A stretch of 64,000 bases of DNA from Pantoea sp. 18069 (GCF_902706035.1 NZ_CACSJA010000020.1:39088-103087); one strand, 5' to 3'; shown: positions 53,528-62,190, counted from the first letter of the stretch. Notes: a model not told the origin generated them from the sequence alone. Program-made: numbers and translations.

Positions 53528-54192
53528 GTGCACTCTCCCAGTTCAACGACGCGTTGCACGAAAATTCCCGGCGTGACGATCGCCTCCGGGTCGAGCGCGC
53601 CCAAGGGCACGGCCGTCTGCACCTGCACGATGGCCACCTTGGCGGCCATGCACATCGGGGGCCCGAAATTGCGCGCGGCCTTGCGGTAGACCAGATTGCC
53701 CCAGCGGTCGGCCGCATGGGCCTTGACCAGCGCGAAGTCGCCGCGCAGCGGCGCTTCGAACACATAGCCTATGCCGTCGATCACGCGCGTTTCCTTGCCT
53801 TCGGCCAGCTCCGTGCCGTAACCCGTAAGGGTCAGAAAGCCGCCGATGCCGGCCCCGGCCGCGCGCAGGCGCTCGGCCAGCGTGCCCTGGGGAATGCATT
53901 CGTATGCGATGCGCCCCTGGGCATAGGCGGTCTCGAAGGCTTGCGACTCGGCGCCGCGCGGAAAGGACGCGTACAGCTTGCGGACCCGGTCGCGCCGGAT
54001 CAGTTTCGCCAGGCCGGTATCGTGGCTGCCGCTGTTGTTGCAGACGATAGTCAGGTCGCGCGCGCCCTGCTCCAGCAAGGCATCGAGCAGCTCCATGGGC
54101 TGGCCCGCCGTGCCGAAGCCACTGACCAGTACCGTGGCGCCGTCGTGGATATCGGCCACCGCCTCGGCGGCCGTGGGAACAAATTTGTCCAT
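53524..54192 (-). CDS. 3-oxoacid-type CoA transferase, subunit A
   Basis: A 222-residue alpha subunit: GATVLVSGFGTAGQPMELLD (CoA-binding), TIVCNNSGSHDTGLAKLI, LRAAGAGIGGFLTLTGYGTE, YRKAARNFGPPMCMAAKVAI. Overlaps subunit B. The start at 54192 follows a gagg site; the Met just upstream (54195) is also possible. Operon B. Confidence 0.92.
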   Translation of the reverse strand: MDKFVPTAAEAVADIHDGATVLVSGFGTAGQPMELLDALLEQGARDLTIVCNNSGSHDTGLAKLIRRDRVRKLYASFPRGAESQAFETAYAQGRIAYECIPQGTLAERLRAAGAGIGGFLTLTGYGTELAEGKETRVIDGIGYVFEAPLRGDFALVKAHAADRWGNLVYRKAARNFGPPMCMAAKVAIVQVQTAVPLGALDPEAIVTPGIFVQRVVELGECT

Positions 54193-54202
54193 CATGCGCG
54201 CC

Positions 54203-55363
54203 TCACAGCGAAGTGGCGAGAATCGCCGTGGCCTGGCTCGACAGCACGCCGCCGTTGCCATGCACCAGCGCGACTTCGGCATCGGCAACCTGGCGCGCCT
54301 GGGCTTCACCGCGCAGTTGGGTCACCGCTTCGATGATCAGGAAGATGCTGTACATGCCGGGGTGCGTGCACGACAGGCCGCCGCCGTTGGTGTTCATCGG
54401 GAAGCTGCCGCCCGGAGCGATGCGCCCGCCTTCGACGAACGCCCCGCCTTCGCCTTTCTTGCAAAAGCCCAGGTCCTCGAGGAACAGGATGGGGTTGATC
54501 GTGAACGCGTCGTAGAGCTCGACCACGTCGATATCGGCAGGCGTGAGACCGGCTTCCGCGAAAGCCTTGCGGCCCGAGTCCACGGCCGGCGTCACGGTCA
54601 CGTCCTCCATGCAGGAGATCTGGCGGTGCCAGTGCGCATGCCCGCTGCCCAGCACGTAGACCGGCCTGGCATGCAGCGCGCGCGCACGCCGGGCGGACGT
54701 CACGACGAAAGCGCCGGCGCCGTCGGTCACGAGGCAGCAGTCGCGCACCGTCAGCGGGTCCGAGATCATCTTGGCGCCGAGCACGTCGTCGATCGACAGC
54801 GGGCCGCGCGCGAACGCATCCGGGTTGAGCTGCGCCCACTGGCGCGCGGCGACCGCGACTTCAGCCAGCTGCCGGCGCGTCGTGCCGTACTGGTACATAT
54901 GGCGGGCCGCGGCCAGGGAGTAGCTCGACACCGGGTTGAAGGCCTTGTAGGGGTGCTCGTACGGCTGGGGGTCCAGCGCCGCGCGCATCTGGTTGACCTT
55001 GGAGCTGCTGGGCGCGGAACGCGGCGTGCTGCCGTAGCAGATCAGCACGTTCTCGCACTCGCCCGCCTCGATCGCCAGCGCCGCCATCTTCAGGTCGGCA
55101 ATGAACGACGAGCCGCCAAACATCGTGCTGTCGGAAAACCGCGGCCGGATTCCCAGGTATTCAGCCATGCGCATCACCCACCAGGGTGAAGTCAGGCTCG
55201 AAGTGATGATGCCGTCGATGTCCTGCATCGCCAGCCCGCTGTGCGCCACGGCCTTGCAGGCCGCCTGCGCGATGATGTCCTGCTCGCTCAGGCCGCCGGC
55301 GTGGCCCAGGCCCGCCAGGCCCGTGCCGAGAATGGCGATCGCGCCGCGTTGTCCGCCACTCAT
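54203..55363 (-). CDS. Thiolase-like lipid-transfer protein (SCPx/Ltp2-type)
   Basis: A 386-residue thiolase-fold protein: IAILGTGLAGLGHAGGLSEQ, then MFGGSSFIADLKMAALAIEA, where catalytic thiolases have the nucleophilic Cys, here Ser/Gly. C-terminal parts: VELYDAFTINPILFLEDLGF, GGSFPMNTNGGGLSCTHPG and VALVHGNGGVLSS. The missing Cys context and the adjacent DUF35 gene point to the Ltp2-type retro-aldolases that split the side chain of sterols/bile acids with ChsH2-DUF35, rather than a thiolase. Overlaps the DUF35 gene by 4 bp. Confidence 0.85.
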   Translation of the reverse strand: MSGGQRGAIAILGTGLAGLGHAGGLSEQDIIAQAACKAVAHSGLAMQDIDGIITSSLTSPWWVMRMAEYLGIRPRFSDSTMFGGSSFIADLKMAALAIEAGECENVLICYGSTPRSAPSSSKVNQMRAALDPQPYEHPYKAFNPVSSYSLAAARHMYQYGTTRRQLAEVAVAARQWAQLNPDAFARGPLSIDDVLGAKMISDPLTVRDCCLVTDGAGAFVVTSARRARALHARPVYVLGSGHAHWHRQISCMEDVTVTPAVDSGRKAFAEAGLTPADIDVVELYDAFTINPILFLEDLGFCKKGEGGAFVEGGRIAPGGSFPMNTNGGGLSCTHPGMYSIFLIIEAVTQLRGEAQARQVADAEVALVHGNGGVLSSQATAILATSL

Positions 55364-55764
55364 GCTGCTTCTCCCCCAGGAACAAACACCAGCAAGGCCC
55401 CTTCGGGGGTCTGCTCGACCCGGGCCTGGACCGCCATGCCGATCCGGACCTCCTCCACGGGAATGCCCACGACGCGGCTCATCAGCCGCGGCCCTTCCTC
55501 CAGATCCACCAGGCAGACCGTGTAGTCACCTTCGGGCTTGCGCACGATGGTCGTCGAGTACACGCTGCCCCGCCCGCTGGGCGCCACCCAGGCCAGCGCC
55601 TGCGATCCGCAATAGGGGCAGCACACGCGTGGATAGAAATGGTGGCGGGCGCAGCTGTCGCAGCGGGGAATCTCGAAAATCCCCTGCGCCAGCCGGCCAA
55701 AGTAGTGGGCGTCCGCGCCCGCCAGGGGCGCTGCTGTTTCCGTCTCGGTCTGCATCTGCTTCAC
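55360..55764 (-). CDS. DUF35/OB-fold zinc-ribbon protein (ChsH2 C-terminal type)
   Basis: A 134-residue protein. Zinc ribbon FEIPRCDSCARHHFYPRVCC then PYCGSQALAW (paired CxxC), then the OB fold (GRGSVYSTTIVRKPEGDYTV; CLVDLEEGPRLMSRVVG). In aldolase complexes this domain binds the thiolase-like Ltp2 partner and the acyl-CoA. Here the partner is the next gene, with an ATGA overlap. Confidence 0.88.
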   Translation of the reverse strand: MKQMQTETETAAPLAGADAHYFGRLAQGIFEIPRCDSCARHHFYPRVCCPYCGSQALAWVAPSGRGSVYSTTIVRKPEGDYTVCLVDLEEGPRLMSRVVGIPVEEVRIGMAVQARVEQTPEGALLVFVPGGEAA

Positions 55765-56765
55765 TCCGCGGCCTGCACGCCCGTGAGCTTCACGAGGTCA
55801 CGCCATTTGACGAGTTCGCGCTCCACGTACTTGCGCACTTCGGGCACCGGCAAGGCGCCCACGGGCTCGCTGTACTGCGCCTTGAGGCGTTCCGTCATCT
55901 CCGGCGAATTCATGATCCGGTTCGCGGCCTGGTTCAGGCGCGCGACGATGTCCGCAGGCGTGCCCGCGGGCGCGTAGAAGCCCAGCCAGGTGTAGACATC
56001 GAAGTCCTTGAAACCCGACTCCTTGAGCGTGGGCAAATCGGGAAACACCTTGCTGCGTTCCGCGCTGGTGACCGCGATGGGCCGCAACTGGCCCGACGCA
56101 ACGAAGGCCGACACGCTCATGGAGTCCTGGATGGCCACCGGGATCTGGCCGGCCACGGCGTCGCTGGTCGCGGGCGCGGCGCCCCGGTAGGAGATATGCG
56201 TCATCTTGATGCCGCTCAGGTGGCGGAAAAGCTCGCCCGCCAGATGCGTCGATCCGCCTGCACCGGCCGTGCCGTAAGGCACGCTTTCCTGCGCCTTGCC
56301 CCATTTCAGGAACTCGGAAATGTTCTTCGCCGGCACGGCGGGATTGACGACGATCATGTTCGGCGCCTTCGCCAGGATGGCGAGGGGCTCGAAGTCCTTC
56401 AGCGGGTCATAGTTGATCTTCTTGAGCGTGACCGGACCGATGACATAGCCGGTCGCCGCCACCAGCAGGGTGTAGCCATCGTTGGGGCGCCTGGCCACGT
56501 ATTCGGTGCCGACCTGACCGGCCGCGCCCGCGCGGTTCTCGATGACGAATGGCTGCTTGAACTCCTGGGACAGCTCCTTGGCCAGGCTGCGGCTCACGAT
56601 ATCCGTCATGCCGCCGGGGGCAAAGGACACCACGATTGTCACGGGCTTGTTCGGCCAGGCAGTGCCTTGTGCGAAGCCAGGGCTGGCGAAGGCCGCGAGC
56701 GCCGCGATACCCACGCCAAACGCCAGGCGCCTGCCTGCGAAATTGTGGCCAGAAGTGTGTTGCAT
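55761..56765 (-). CDS. Bug/TctC-type receptor (operon B)
   Basis: A 334-residue periplasmic receptor, first gene of operon B. Signal peptide RRLAFGVGIAALAAFASPGF; mature start AWPNKPVTIVVSFAPGGMTD. Later YTLLVAATGYVIGPVTLKKI and YDPLKDFEPLAILAKAPN. Start at 56765 (MQHTSGHNFAG) with an aggagac site upstream; a longer in-frame start is not needed. It overlaps the DUF35 gene by 4 bp (ATGA). Confidence 0.9.
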   Translation of the reverse strand: MQHTSGHNFAGRRLAFGVGIAALAAFASPGFAQGTAWPNKPVTIVVSFAPGGMTDIVSRSLAKELSQEFKQPFVIENRAGAAGQVGTEYVARRPNDGYTLLVAATGYVIGPVTLKKINYDPLKDFEPLAILAKAPNMIVVNPAVPAKNISEFLKWGKAQESVPYGTAGAGGSTHLAGELFRHLSGIKMTHISYRGAAPATSDAVAGQIPVAIQDSMSVSAFVASGQLRPIAVTSAERSKVFPDLPTLKESGFKDFDVYTWLGFYAPAGTPADIVARLNQAANRIMNSPEMTERLKAQYSEPVGALPVPEVRKYVERELVKWRDLVKLTGVQAAE

Positions 56766-56852
56766 GCTGTCTCCTTGGTTGTTCAAATTGTCGGCTGCCG
56801 CAATGCGCGAAGCCACCCGGCAAGTCTATGAACGCACCGCGGCAGACGCCAT

Positions 56853-56888
56853 CCGAATGTTTCGAAGAGGCCGTTAGATGATTTGAAA
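56853..56888. promoter_or_regulatory. LysR operator of operon B
   Basis: cgaatgtttcgaag (56854-56867) plus ttgaaa from 56883: the same sequence and spacing as at 47677-47711. It lies 88 bp before the operon B start and 72 bp after the LysR stop. The 56766-56959 gap holds no gene. Confidence 0.7.
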
Positions 56889-56959
56889 CGCTGGGAGAAA
56901 GCGCTGGCGCCGCGCCGCCGGCGGCCACAGCGCATGGACCGCCTGCTCGATCCGCCCGC

Positions 56960-57871
56960 TCAGGCCCCGCGCGTGGCGGCCACGCGCGGGTCGTCCAGCA
57001 GGAACTGCATGAACGCCGTGGTGAACATGGGAAGACGCGCATCGGCGCGCACCGCCAGGTTCAGCTCCCGCACGGCCCACGGCTCGACAAGCGCCAGCAT
57101 GGCAATGCCGGACGAGGCGGGCAGCGAGGCAATCACGCTGCGCGGCACCAGCGCCACGCCCACACCCGCCGCGACAAAGGACAGCACCGCTTCGAAGCTG
57201 TGGGTGTGCAGGCGCACGCGCACCTGGCGCCCGCTCCTGTGCGCCATGTCGCGCAGGAACAGGTAGTTGCTGCTGCTGCGGTTCATGCAGACGAAGTCGA
57301 AATCGAGCGCCGCACCGAACTTGATTTCACTTTCGCCGGCCAGCGGATGGTCCGCGGGAACGGCGACGACGAGCTGGTCCACGGCGTAACGGTACACGTC
57401 CAGGCCGGTCGCATCGGTCGCGCCGGCAAAGATGCCGATGTCGGCCTCGCGCGCCAGCACCGCCGCGGGGATGGCCTCGCTCTGGCGCTCTTCGATGTCC
57501 GCATCCACATAGGGGTTGAGCACCAGGAAGCGCCCCAGGCTCGGATTGATGAAGCCGTTCAGCGCACTGCTGTTGGCAGTCAGCCGGACATGGCCCTTGA
57601 GCCCCAGCGTGAACCGGCCCACATCCTCGTGCATGCGCTCCACGCCTTCGAACAGTTCGCGCACATGTGCCAATACCGCCTCTCCGGCCGGCGTCAGCTC
57701 CATGCCACGGGCGTTGCGCACGAACATGGACGTGCCCAGGGCCTGCTCCAGGTTCTTCAGGCGGTAGCTGGCCGACGACGGCGTGATGTGCACGGCCGCA
57801 GCGCCCGCCGAGAGGTTCTTCGCCTCGGCAATCGCCATGAAAAGGCGCAGATCGGTCAGTTCGTATCGCAT
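56960..57871 (-). CDS. LysR-family regulator of the CoA-ester catabolic operons
   Basis: A 303-residue LysR protein: helix-turn-helix in MAIAEAKNLSAGAAAVHITP and SASYRLKNLEQALGTSMFV; effector domain with VAAGVGVALVPRSVIASLPA. It is transcribed toward operon B, and both operons carry a matching operator, so it most likely activates or represses both in response to the pathway substrate. Confidence 0.9.
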   Translation of the reverse strand: MRYELTDLRLFMAIAEAKNLSAGAAAVHITPSSASYRLKNLEQALGTSMFVRNARGMELTPAGEAVLAHVRELFEGVERMHEDVGRFTLGLKGHVRLTANSSALNGFINPSLGRFLVLNPYVDADIEERQSEAIPAAVLAREADIGIFAGATDATGLDVYRYAVDQLVVAVPADHPLAGESEIKFGAALDFDFVCMNRSSSNYLFLRDMAHRSGRQVRVRLHTHSFEAVLSFVAAGVGVALVPRSVIASLPASSGIAMLALVEPWAVRELNLAVRADARLPMFTTAFMQFLLDDPRVAATRGA

Positions 57872-58161
57872 GCTTGTCTCTCCATATCGCTTTTTGCAGG
57901 CTGGCCGGCATTCATCCAGACGCCAATGATGAAGCCCAGTTTCTCGGTGGGCTTAGGCTGATCATTCGTCTTGGCCAAGCCTGCCAGCACCACGCCAGCA
58001 GCTTATCGAGCTGCTCGCCATATACACCCTTGGTACTGTATGAATTAACAGCCACCAAAGTGTACCCGTGTGGACGGCAAAAAGGGAGTTCCACGCGTGG
58101 TTTGACCGCACTTCCTGCGCGGTTTGGAGCGTCTTCGGGAGGGTTTGCAGCGGGCCCAAAC

Positions 58162-58186
58162 AAAAAGGCCACCCGCTAGGGTGGCC
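58162..58186 (-). terminator. Host terminator of tRNA-Cys
   Basis: Stem ggccaccc (58167-58174) / gggtggcc (58179-58186), loop gcta, with a five-T run on the minus strand. It lies 28 bases after the 3' end of the tRNA-Cys fragment, so it is the original end of that tRNA transcript. The stretch 57872-58161 has a minus-strand open frame (57912-58172) without a recognised family. Confidence 0.75.
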
Positions 58187-58213
58187 TAAGTTGTTGATTT
58201 CATTAGAAAAATC

Positions 58214-58261
58214 TGGAGGCGCGAACCAGAGTCGAACTGGTCTAACCGGATTTGCAATCCG
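58214..58261 (-). other. 3' half of tRNA-Cys (GCA): prophage attachment site
   Basis: Matches tRNA-Cys from the anticodon stem-loop (cgga-ttgcaaa-tccg, anticodon GCA) through the T arm (gaccagttcgactctggt) to the CCA end at 58214. The match ends at about 58261, and the expected D arm and 5' acceptor strand are absent: phage-like sequence follows. This is the pattern left when a phage integrates by recombination in the anticodon loop of a tRNA gene. The 58262-58438 gap has no clear gene. Confidence 0.8.
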
Positions 58262-58438
58262 TTCGAATTATTTGAAATCAGCAACTTACGACTGCTGCTA
58301 CTTTTTCTGCTACTTCTCGCAGCATCCATCTCTATTCGGAGACATTATTTTACTTCGCTGCGCCACGCCAGTGCCTTCTTCATTGTCAGGCTGCCAGCTT
58401 GGTGCGCAACTCGTAGCCCAGCGCTTCATCGACACGGC

Positions 58439-59569
58439 TCAGCGAGTTGCGTGTTTCTTGCTCATCGCGCCATGCTTCTCGGCCATTGACTGCAGGCGAT
58501 TGATCTTCTTGTCGAGTTCTTGCACCGCAGCCATCACAAGCCCGTTTGCATTGACAAGATCGATCTGCTTGCCGCCCGGCGCTACATCATCCCCTGCGGT
58601 TTTTTGCAGATCTTGCGCCATAGGTCCCAGATGCTGCTGGCCGCCATCAGCCCCCCTGGAGTCATCTTTGTAACGCCAAAGCGCCACGGGAGTATCACGG
58701 ACAGCCTGCAGAGCGCCCTTCGTTGGAGCGTCGCGAACATCTTCTTTCATATCGCGATCTGACCATGCCGTAATCGCAGCAGATCCCATTTGGCCCGCCG
58801 CGCTTCCTAGCCCGCCCCACAAAGCATTGCCAGACTGGCTTGATGCCATCTGATTCTGCGCAATTTGGTTGTAGGTGCTCGCTGCGCCAGCCAGGCCCGC
58901 CTGAGCCCCCGAATAGCCAGAGTTCAGGATGCCCTGCCCACTGCCGGCCGCACTCAAGGCCGCACCGGAACTCCCTACGGCCCCTGCCCCGATCTGCGAT
59001 GCAATCGAGGCATTCGTGGCTTGGCTACTGGCAATATTTCGGCCCAGGTTCGCGGCATCCATGCGCCGGGCATAGCCCTGCTGCTCTACGTTGCGCACGG
59101 CTTGGTTTGCGGCGCCGGCCTTAACCTTGGCCGCGCCAATGTCCATCGCACCGGCCATGGCCATCACCTTGCCGCTGGCGGGGTTGACGCCAGAGCGTTC
59201 CATAGCCCGCATCGTGGCGCCACGCTGCGCAGCAATGCTGGCTTCAGCATCCGCGCTCGCTGCCTGAGCCTCGGCCGCACGCCGCTCGGGCGTGTCGTAG
59301 TTCTGTGCGCCGGCAACTAGACTTTGCTCCAGCGGCCGATAGGTGCTGTTGTAGTCCTCATATCCTGCTTGGGATATCTTGTTCTGCAGTTCCTGGCCTG
59401 CCAGTTGGGCCTCAGACACTTGGTTGGCAGTTGATGTCGCTGCGGCCCGCTCATCGGCTGTTTCTGCATATATCTGCTTGGCCCACTCCAGTTGCTCCTT
59501 GGAGAGCTCAGCCTGCATCAACGCTGCGGCGTTCGCGCCGCTGTTGTCCACCTTTGTGCTCTTGCCCAT
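58439..59569 (-). CDS. Phage tail fibre/tail protein with C-terminal S74 intramolecular chaperone
   Basis: A 376-residue virion protein. N-terminal part helical and Ala/Gln-rich (LSKEQLEWAKQIYAETADER; AAEAQAASADAEASIAAQRG), then a low-complexity Gly/Ser/Ala region. The last ~100 residues are a Peptidase_S74 domain: WSDRDMKEDV, then VRDTPVALWRYKDD, HLGPMAQDLQKTAGDD and LVNANGLVMAAVQELDKKIN. S74 domains trimerise fibres and then cut themselves off at the conserved Ser. Start at 59569 (MGKSTKVDNSGANAA). Last tail gene before the attachment site. Confidence 0.88.
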   Translation of the reverse strand: MGKSTKVDNSGANAAALMQAELSKEQLEWAKQIYAETADERAAATSTANQVSEAQLAGQELQNKISQAGYEDYNSTYRPLEQSLVAGAQNYDTPERRAAEAQAASADAEASIAAQRGATMRAMERSGVNPASGKVMAMAGAMDIGAAKVKAGAANQAVRNVEQQGYARRMDAANLGRNIASSQATNASIASQIGAGAVGSSGAALSAAGSGQGILNSGYSGAQAGLAGAASTYNQIAQNQMASSQSGNALWGGLGSAAGQMGSAAITAWSDRDMKEDVRDAPTKGALQAVRDTPVALWRYKDDSRGADGGQQHLGPMAQDLQKTAGDDVAPGGKQIDLVNANGLVMAAVQELDKKINRLQSMAEKHGAMSKKHATR

Positions 59570-59570
59570 G

Positions 59571-60200
59571 TCAATCCTTTCCTGCGCGCGGGGCGCGCTT
59601 CTGGCCGCAGCCAATCCGTTTTGAGAAACCCGTGTGGGTTATCTGTCCGCCGAGGAACCGCGCTAGGCGGCCTGCATTGTTCGTCTCCCGAGAGTGGCAC
59701 GTCATCTGCACCAGGCCCAACTGCTCGAGCACAACCTCGGCATAGCGCCACAGCTGCACTACAGCCATGCCGCCGCGAGCGCCCTGCTCCACAAACAGCA
59801 TGTCGTCGCACGCAACCCGCTCGCCGGTGTTGATGTCCTGGTAAAGGCTGAGCCACACGCTGCCCAGCAGCTCGCCGCTGGCGGCGCGCCGTATAGTCAA
59901 AATCAGCAGTTGTCCAGAGCGCTCCAGCTGTCGCAACTCGTCCCACTGCACATCAGGCTGGACGCCGGCCGGCAGCGTCTCCTGCAGAAAGCGCAGGCGC
60001 TGGGCCGCAAGTTCGCCCGAGCCTGGCAACGGGCCCAATTGCTCGGCCTGGAAAAGCAGGTCGCCGCGCCGCCGCGCCGGCAGCTGCGCGATATCGACGG
60101 CGCAATCCGGCACGGACTCGGCAACAATTTCACGCGCCATATGCAAGGTCAAGCACTCCCCGACACGCTTTGCCAGGGCCACAGCAAGCAATCCACGCAT
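59571..60200 (-). CDS. Phage GNAT-like acetyltransferase
   Basis: A 209-residue protein with GNAT-type features: LLILTIRRAASGELLGSVWL (beta strands), ACDDMLFVEQGARGGMAVVQ and the late LVQMTCHSRETNNAGRLARF. It resembles the acetyltransferases often found among phage structural/late genes; role unknown. Start at 60200 (MRGLLAVALAKRV). The stop is 1 bp before the S74 gene start. Confidence 0.65.
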   Translation of the reverse strand: MRGLLAVALAKRVGECLTLHMAREIVAESVPDCAVDIAQLPARRRGDLLFQAEQLGPLPGSGELAAQRLRFLQETLPAGVQPDVQWDELRQLERSGQLLILTIRRAASGELLGSVWLSLYQDINTGERVACDDMLFVEQGARGGMAVVQLWRYAEVVLEQLGLVQMTCHSRETNNAGRLARFLGGQITHTGFSKRIGCGQKRAPRAGKD

Positions 60201-60274
60201 TTCACCTCCAGCACCAGGAAGCCTGGGCAGACCAATGAAACCTCGGCCCACCGCAGGTTTCAAGGGGGTGCGAG

Positions 60275-60496
60275 TCAGTCCTTGATCTCTGCGTCGGTGA
60301 TGATGCTTGCGTCCGTGGCCTGAGACTTCTCCAACTCGGCGGCTTGGCCAGCGGCGTAAGCCTCTTGCGCAACGCTACGCATGAGCTGCTGCAGCGTGGC
60401 CGCCATGCCAACCGACAGCTCGGGTGTGATCTTGTTCCCAATGTTGTTGTTGAGCACTTCGGCCAAGCGAGGATTAATTTCGGTTGCAGTAGTCAT
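60275..60496 (-). CDS. Small phage protein (73 residues), unknown
   Basis: Starts MTTATEINPRLAEVLNNNIG, then LSVGMAATLQQLMRSVAQEA and an acidic end. ATG at 60496 with an aggagaaac site upstream. No family recognised. It sits between the GNAT and DUF4376 genes in the tail operon. Confidence 0.6.
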   Translation of the reverse strand: MTTATEINPRLAEVLNNNIGNKITPELSVGMAATLQQLMRSVAQEAYAAGQAAELEKSQATDASIITDAEIKD

Positions 60497-60522
60497 GGTT
60501 TCTCCTTTCGTGATGGTCAAAA

Positions 60523-61230
60523 TTAAGCTTCGGCAAGCTCGCCCACTGCATCGGGCACGGGTTCTACCAGTTGCGGACTTGCCCACTGGATCGCGTCCAC
60601 AGCTTCAGTTGTCTCGGCAGCATGGATCTCTGCAAACAGCGCGCGGCTGCGCTGGTGGATACCATCAACATGGGCCAGCAGCGTAAAGCCCACATTAATG
60701 ATTCCGTCGGCATCCAACTGGGCCGTGGAGTTGTCCGCCAGGGTCCAGTTGATGGCATACGGCTGGCTCGCGTCCCGGGCTATTTTGGCCGCCATCACAG
60801 CGCCGCTGATCCGGTTTCTGCTCTCGGAGTCGCTGTCAAAGCAGCCCCAACCCGGCACGTCAAACCCGCCGGACTCCAGCCTGTCGCGCTCGCCCTTAAC
60901 CTCGGCCCATTTACGGAGCTTGGCGAGCTCGAGATCGTCCGAGGAGGTAGCCGGGACCCAGGTGCCCCCTGCGTAGTCTGACGAAACATCCTCAATCAGA
61001 GCACGCTCAAAACTTGCGGTGGGGTCAGCCGGGTCGAACGCCGTCACTGGGAGTGCGGGGTACTCTTGCCACAGTAAATTCTGATTGTTGATCGCGTCCT
61101 CTTCTGTCGGGTAGGAGTGAAGCTGCAGCTTGAAGGAGGGATTACCTAGGTCAGCATTAAGAGTGGCGAGTACGACTCGATGAGCGGCGGTGATGCCGTT
61201 AGGCGTCTGGATGACTTTGAGAATGGGCAT
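60523..61230 (-). CDS. DUF4376-containing phage protein (tail-fibre assembly type)
   Basis: A 235-residue protein with a DUF4376-like C-terminus: ERDRLESGGFDVPGWGCFDS, then SRNRISGAVMAAKIA and YAINWTLADNSTAQLDADGI. Such proteins are fibre-associated or assembly proteins. One of two members in this prophage (the other is at 61576). Confidence 0.7.
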   Translation of the reverse strand: MPILKVIQTPNGITAAHRVVLATLNADLGNPSFKLQLHSYPTEEDAINNQNLLWQEYPALPVTAFDPADPTASFERALIEDVSSDYAGGTWVPATSSDDLELAKLRKWAEVKGERDRLESGGFDVPGWGCFDSDSESRNRISGAVMAAKIARDASQPYAINWTLADNSTAQLDADGIINVGFTLLAHVDGIHQRSRALFAEIHAAETTEAVDAIQWASPQLVEPVPDAVGELAEA

Positions 61231-61254
61231 GATGGTATTTTGAGTTGAGGGATT

Positions 61255-61560
61255 TCACAGTGAAGTGGGAAGTCGAGGGATGGAAGCCCACAAGATTGCT
61301 GCGCTAATAGCGGGGACAAGGCCATCCAATAGCGAGCCGGGAGACCAAGCTCGCGGGTCAAATCCACCCCACCAAGGCATGTTCTTCCGCTTGCCTTGGC
61401 CGAATGCTTCGATCCAGCGGTACTCTGCCTGGGTATGCTCTCTTGCTGCAAACCAGCAAGCGCCCAAAATCCCGCCAAGCCACCAATTTCCAGTGCCGGC
61501 TCCTACTGCAAGTTGTGCGGCCGCGGTTATTGCGGCGTGTGTTAAGGGCGTCATGTCCAT
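61255..61560 (-). CDS. Small phage membrane protein, possibly holin-like
   Basis: A 101-residue protein: HAAITAAAQLAVGAGTGNWW, LGGILGACWFAAREHTQAEY, MPWWGGFDPRAWSPGSLLDG, and a last helix VPAISAAILWASIPRL. Two hydrophobic segments. The same pattern is common in phage tail/lysis regions; a holin or spanin role is possible but not shown. Confidence 0.6.
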   Translation of the reverse strand: MDMTPLTHAAITAAAQLAVGAGTGNWWLGGILGACWFAAREHTQAEYRWIEAFGQGKRKNMPWWGGFDPRAWSPGSLLDGLVPAISAAILWASIPRLPTSL

Positions 61561-61575
61561 AGTTGTTCCTTGGGA

Positions 61576-62190
61576 TTAAGGCCAGTGGGTTGTTGCAATT
61601 TCTTCTAAGCTAATGGCTGACTCGATACATGCGCGAAGCACCCTTGCGATGGTGTGTTGGGCAGCCACATGCAAGCCCAAAGCCGTCCCTAAAGAGGCAA
61701 CATCCTGGCTACTGAGTGTCCGAACAGAATTATCAGAAAGCGTCCAGTCGACCGAGAAGTCCGGCGACATTGCCGCCAATTGCACAGCACCTTGAATACG
61801 GCCTTGACTGATGGAATCACTATCGAAGCGCGAGCCGTCCCACTCAAACCCGCCGAATTCCGCGGCGGCACGGGCCAGCTTTATCTCTTCCCACCGGGCG
61901 GCCCGCAGCTCTAGAAGTGTGCGCGGGTCGGACCATTCCTTTTTTACATAATCAAAAATGTGCGCATTGGAAGGGCGTGAAGGCATATCCCAAACCCTCC
62001 CTGCCGAAACATATTGGGATCCGGGATTCGAAGCCTCTCGGATAACCATTTCCCCGGCTCTTGCCTGAATTCCTACCTGACCGTCAGGGGCGGTGCCAGA
62101 ACGAAGAATCTCCCCTTCACACGTGTAGACAGTGAAAGGCGAATATTCTTGAGGTTGATTTTCTTCAATTATTTTTTCGTTTTCTATCAT
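61576..62190 (-). CDS. Second DUF4376-containing phage protein
   Basis: A 204-residue protein with FGGFEWDGSRFDSDSISQGR, QLAAMSPDFSVDWTLSDNSV, then EIATTHWP. Its stop lies just before the small membrane-protein gene, and its start overlaps the gpJ-like gene by 4 bp. Related to the protein at 60523 in its C-terminal half only. Confidence 0.7.
   Translation of the reverse strand: MIENEKIIEENQPQEYSPFTVYTCEGEILRSGTAPDGQVGIQARAGEMVIREASNPGSQYVSAGRVWDMPSRPSNAHIFDYVKKEWSDPRTLLELRAARWEEIKLARAAAEFGGFEWDGSRFDSDSISQGRIQGAVQLAAMSPDFSVDWTLSDNSVRTLSSQDVASLGTALGLHVAAQHTIARVLRACIESAISLEEIATTHWP

Noticed and set aside
57912..58172. 86-codon minus-strand frame before the tRNA-Cys fragment
   Set aside because: It covers the tRNA-Cys terminator and shows no family similarity. 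Probably chance.
58382..58460. Short frame on the minus strand reading SLSRVDEALGYELRTKLAA before a stop, just after the S74 gene
   Set aside because: It overlaps the S74 gene end, has no ribosome site and no recognised family. It could be the end of a recombined phage gene, but evidence is too thin to list.
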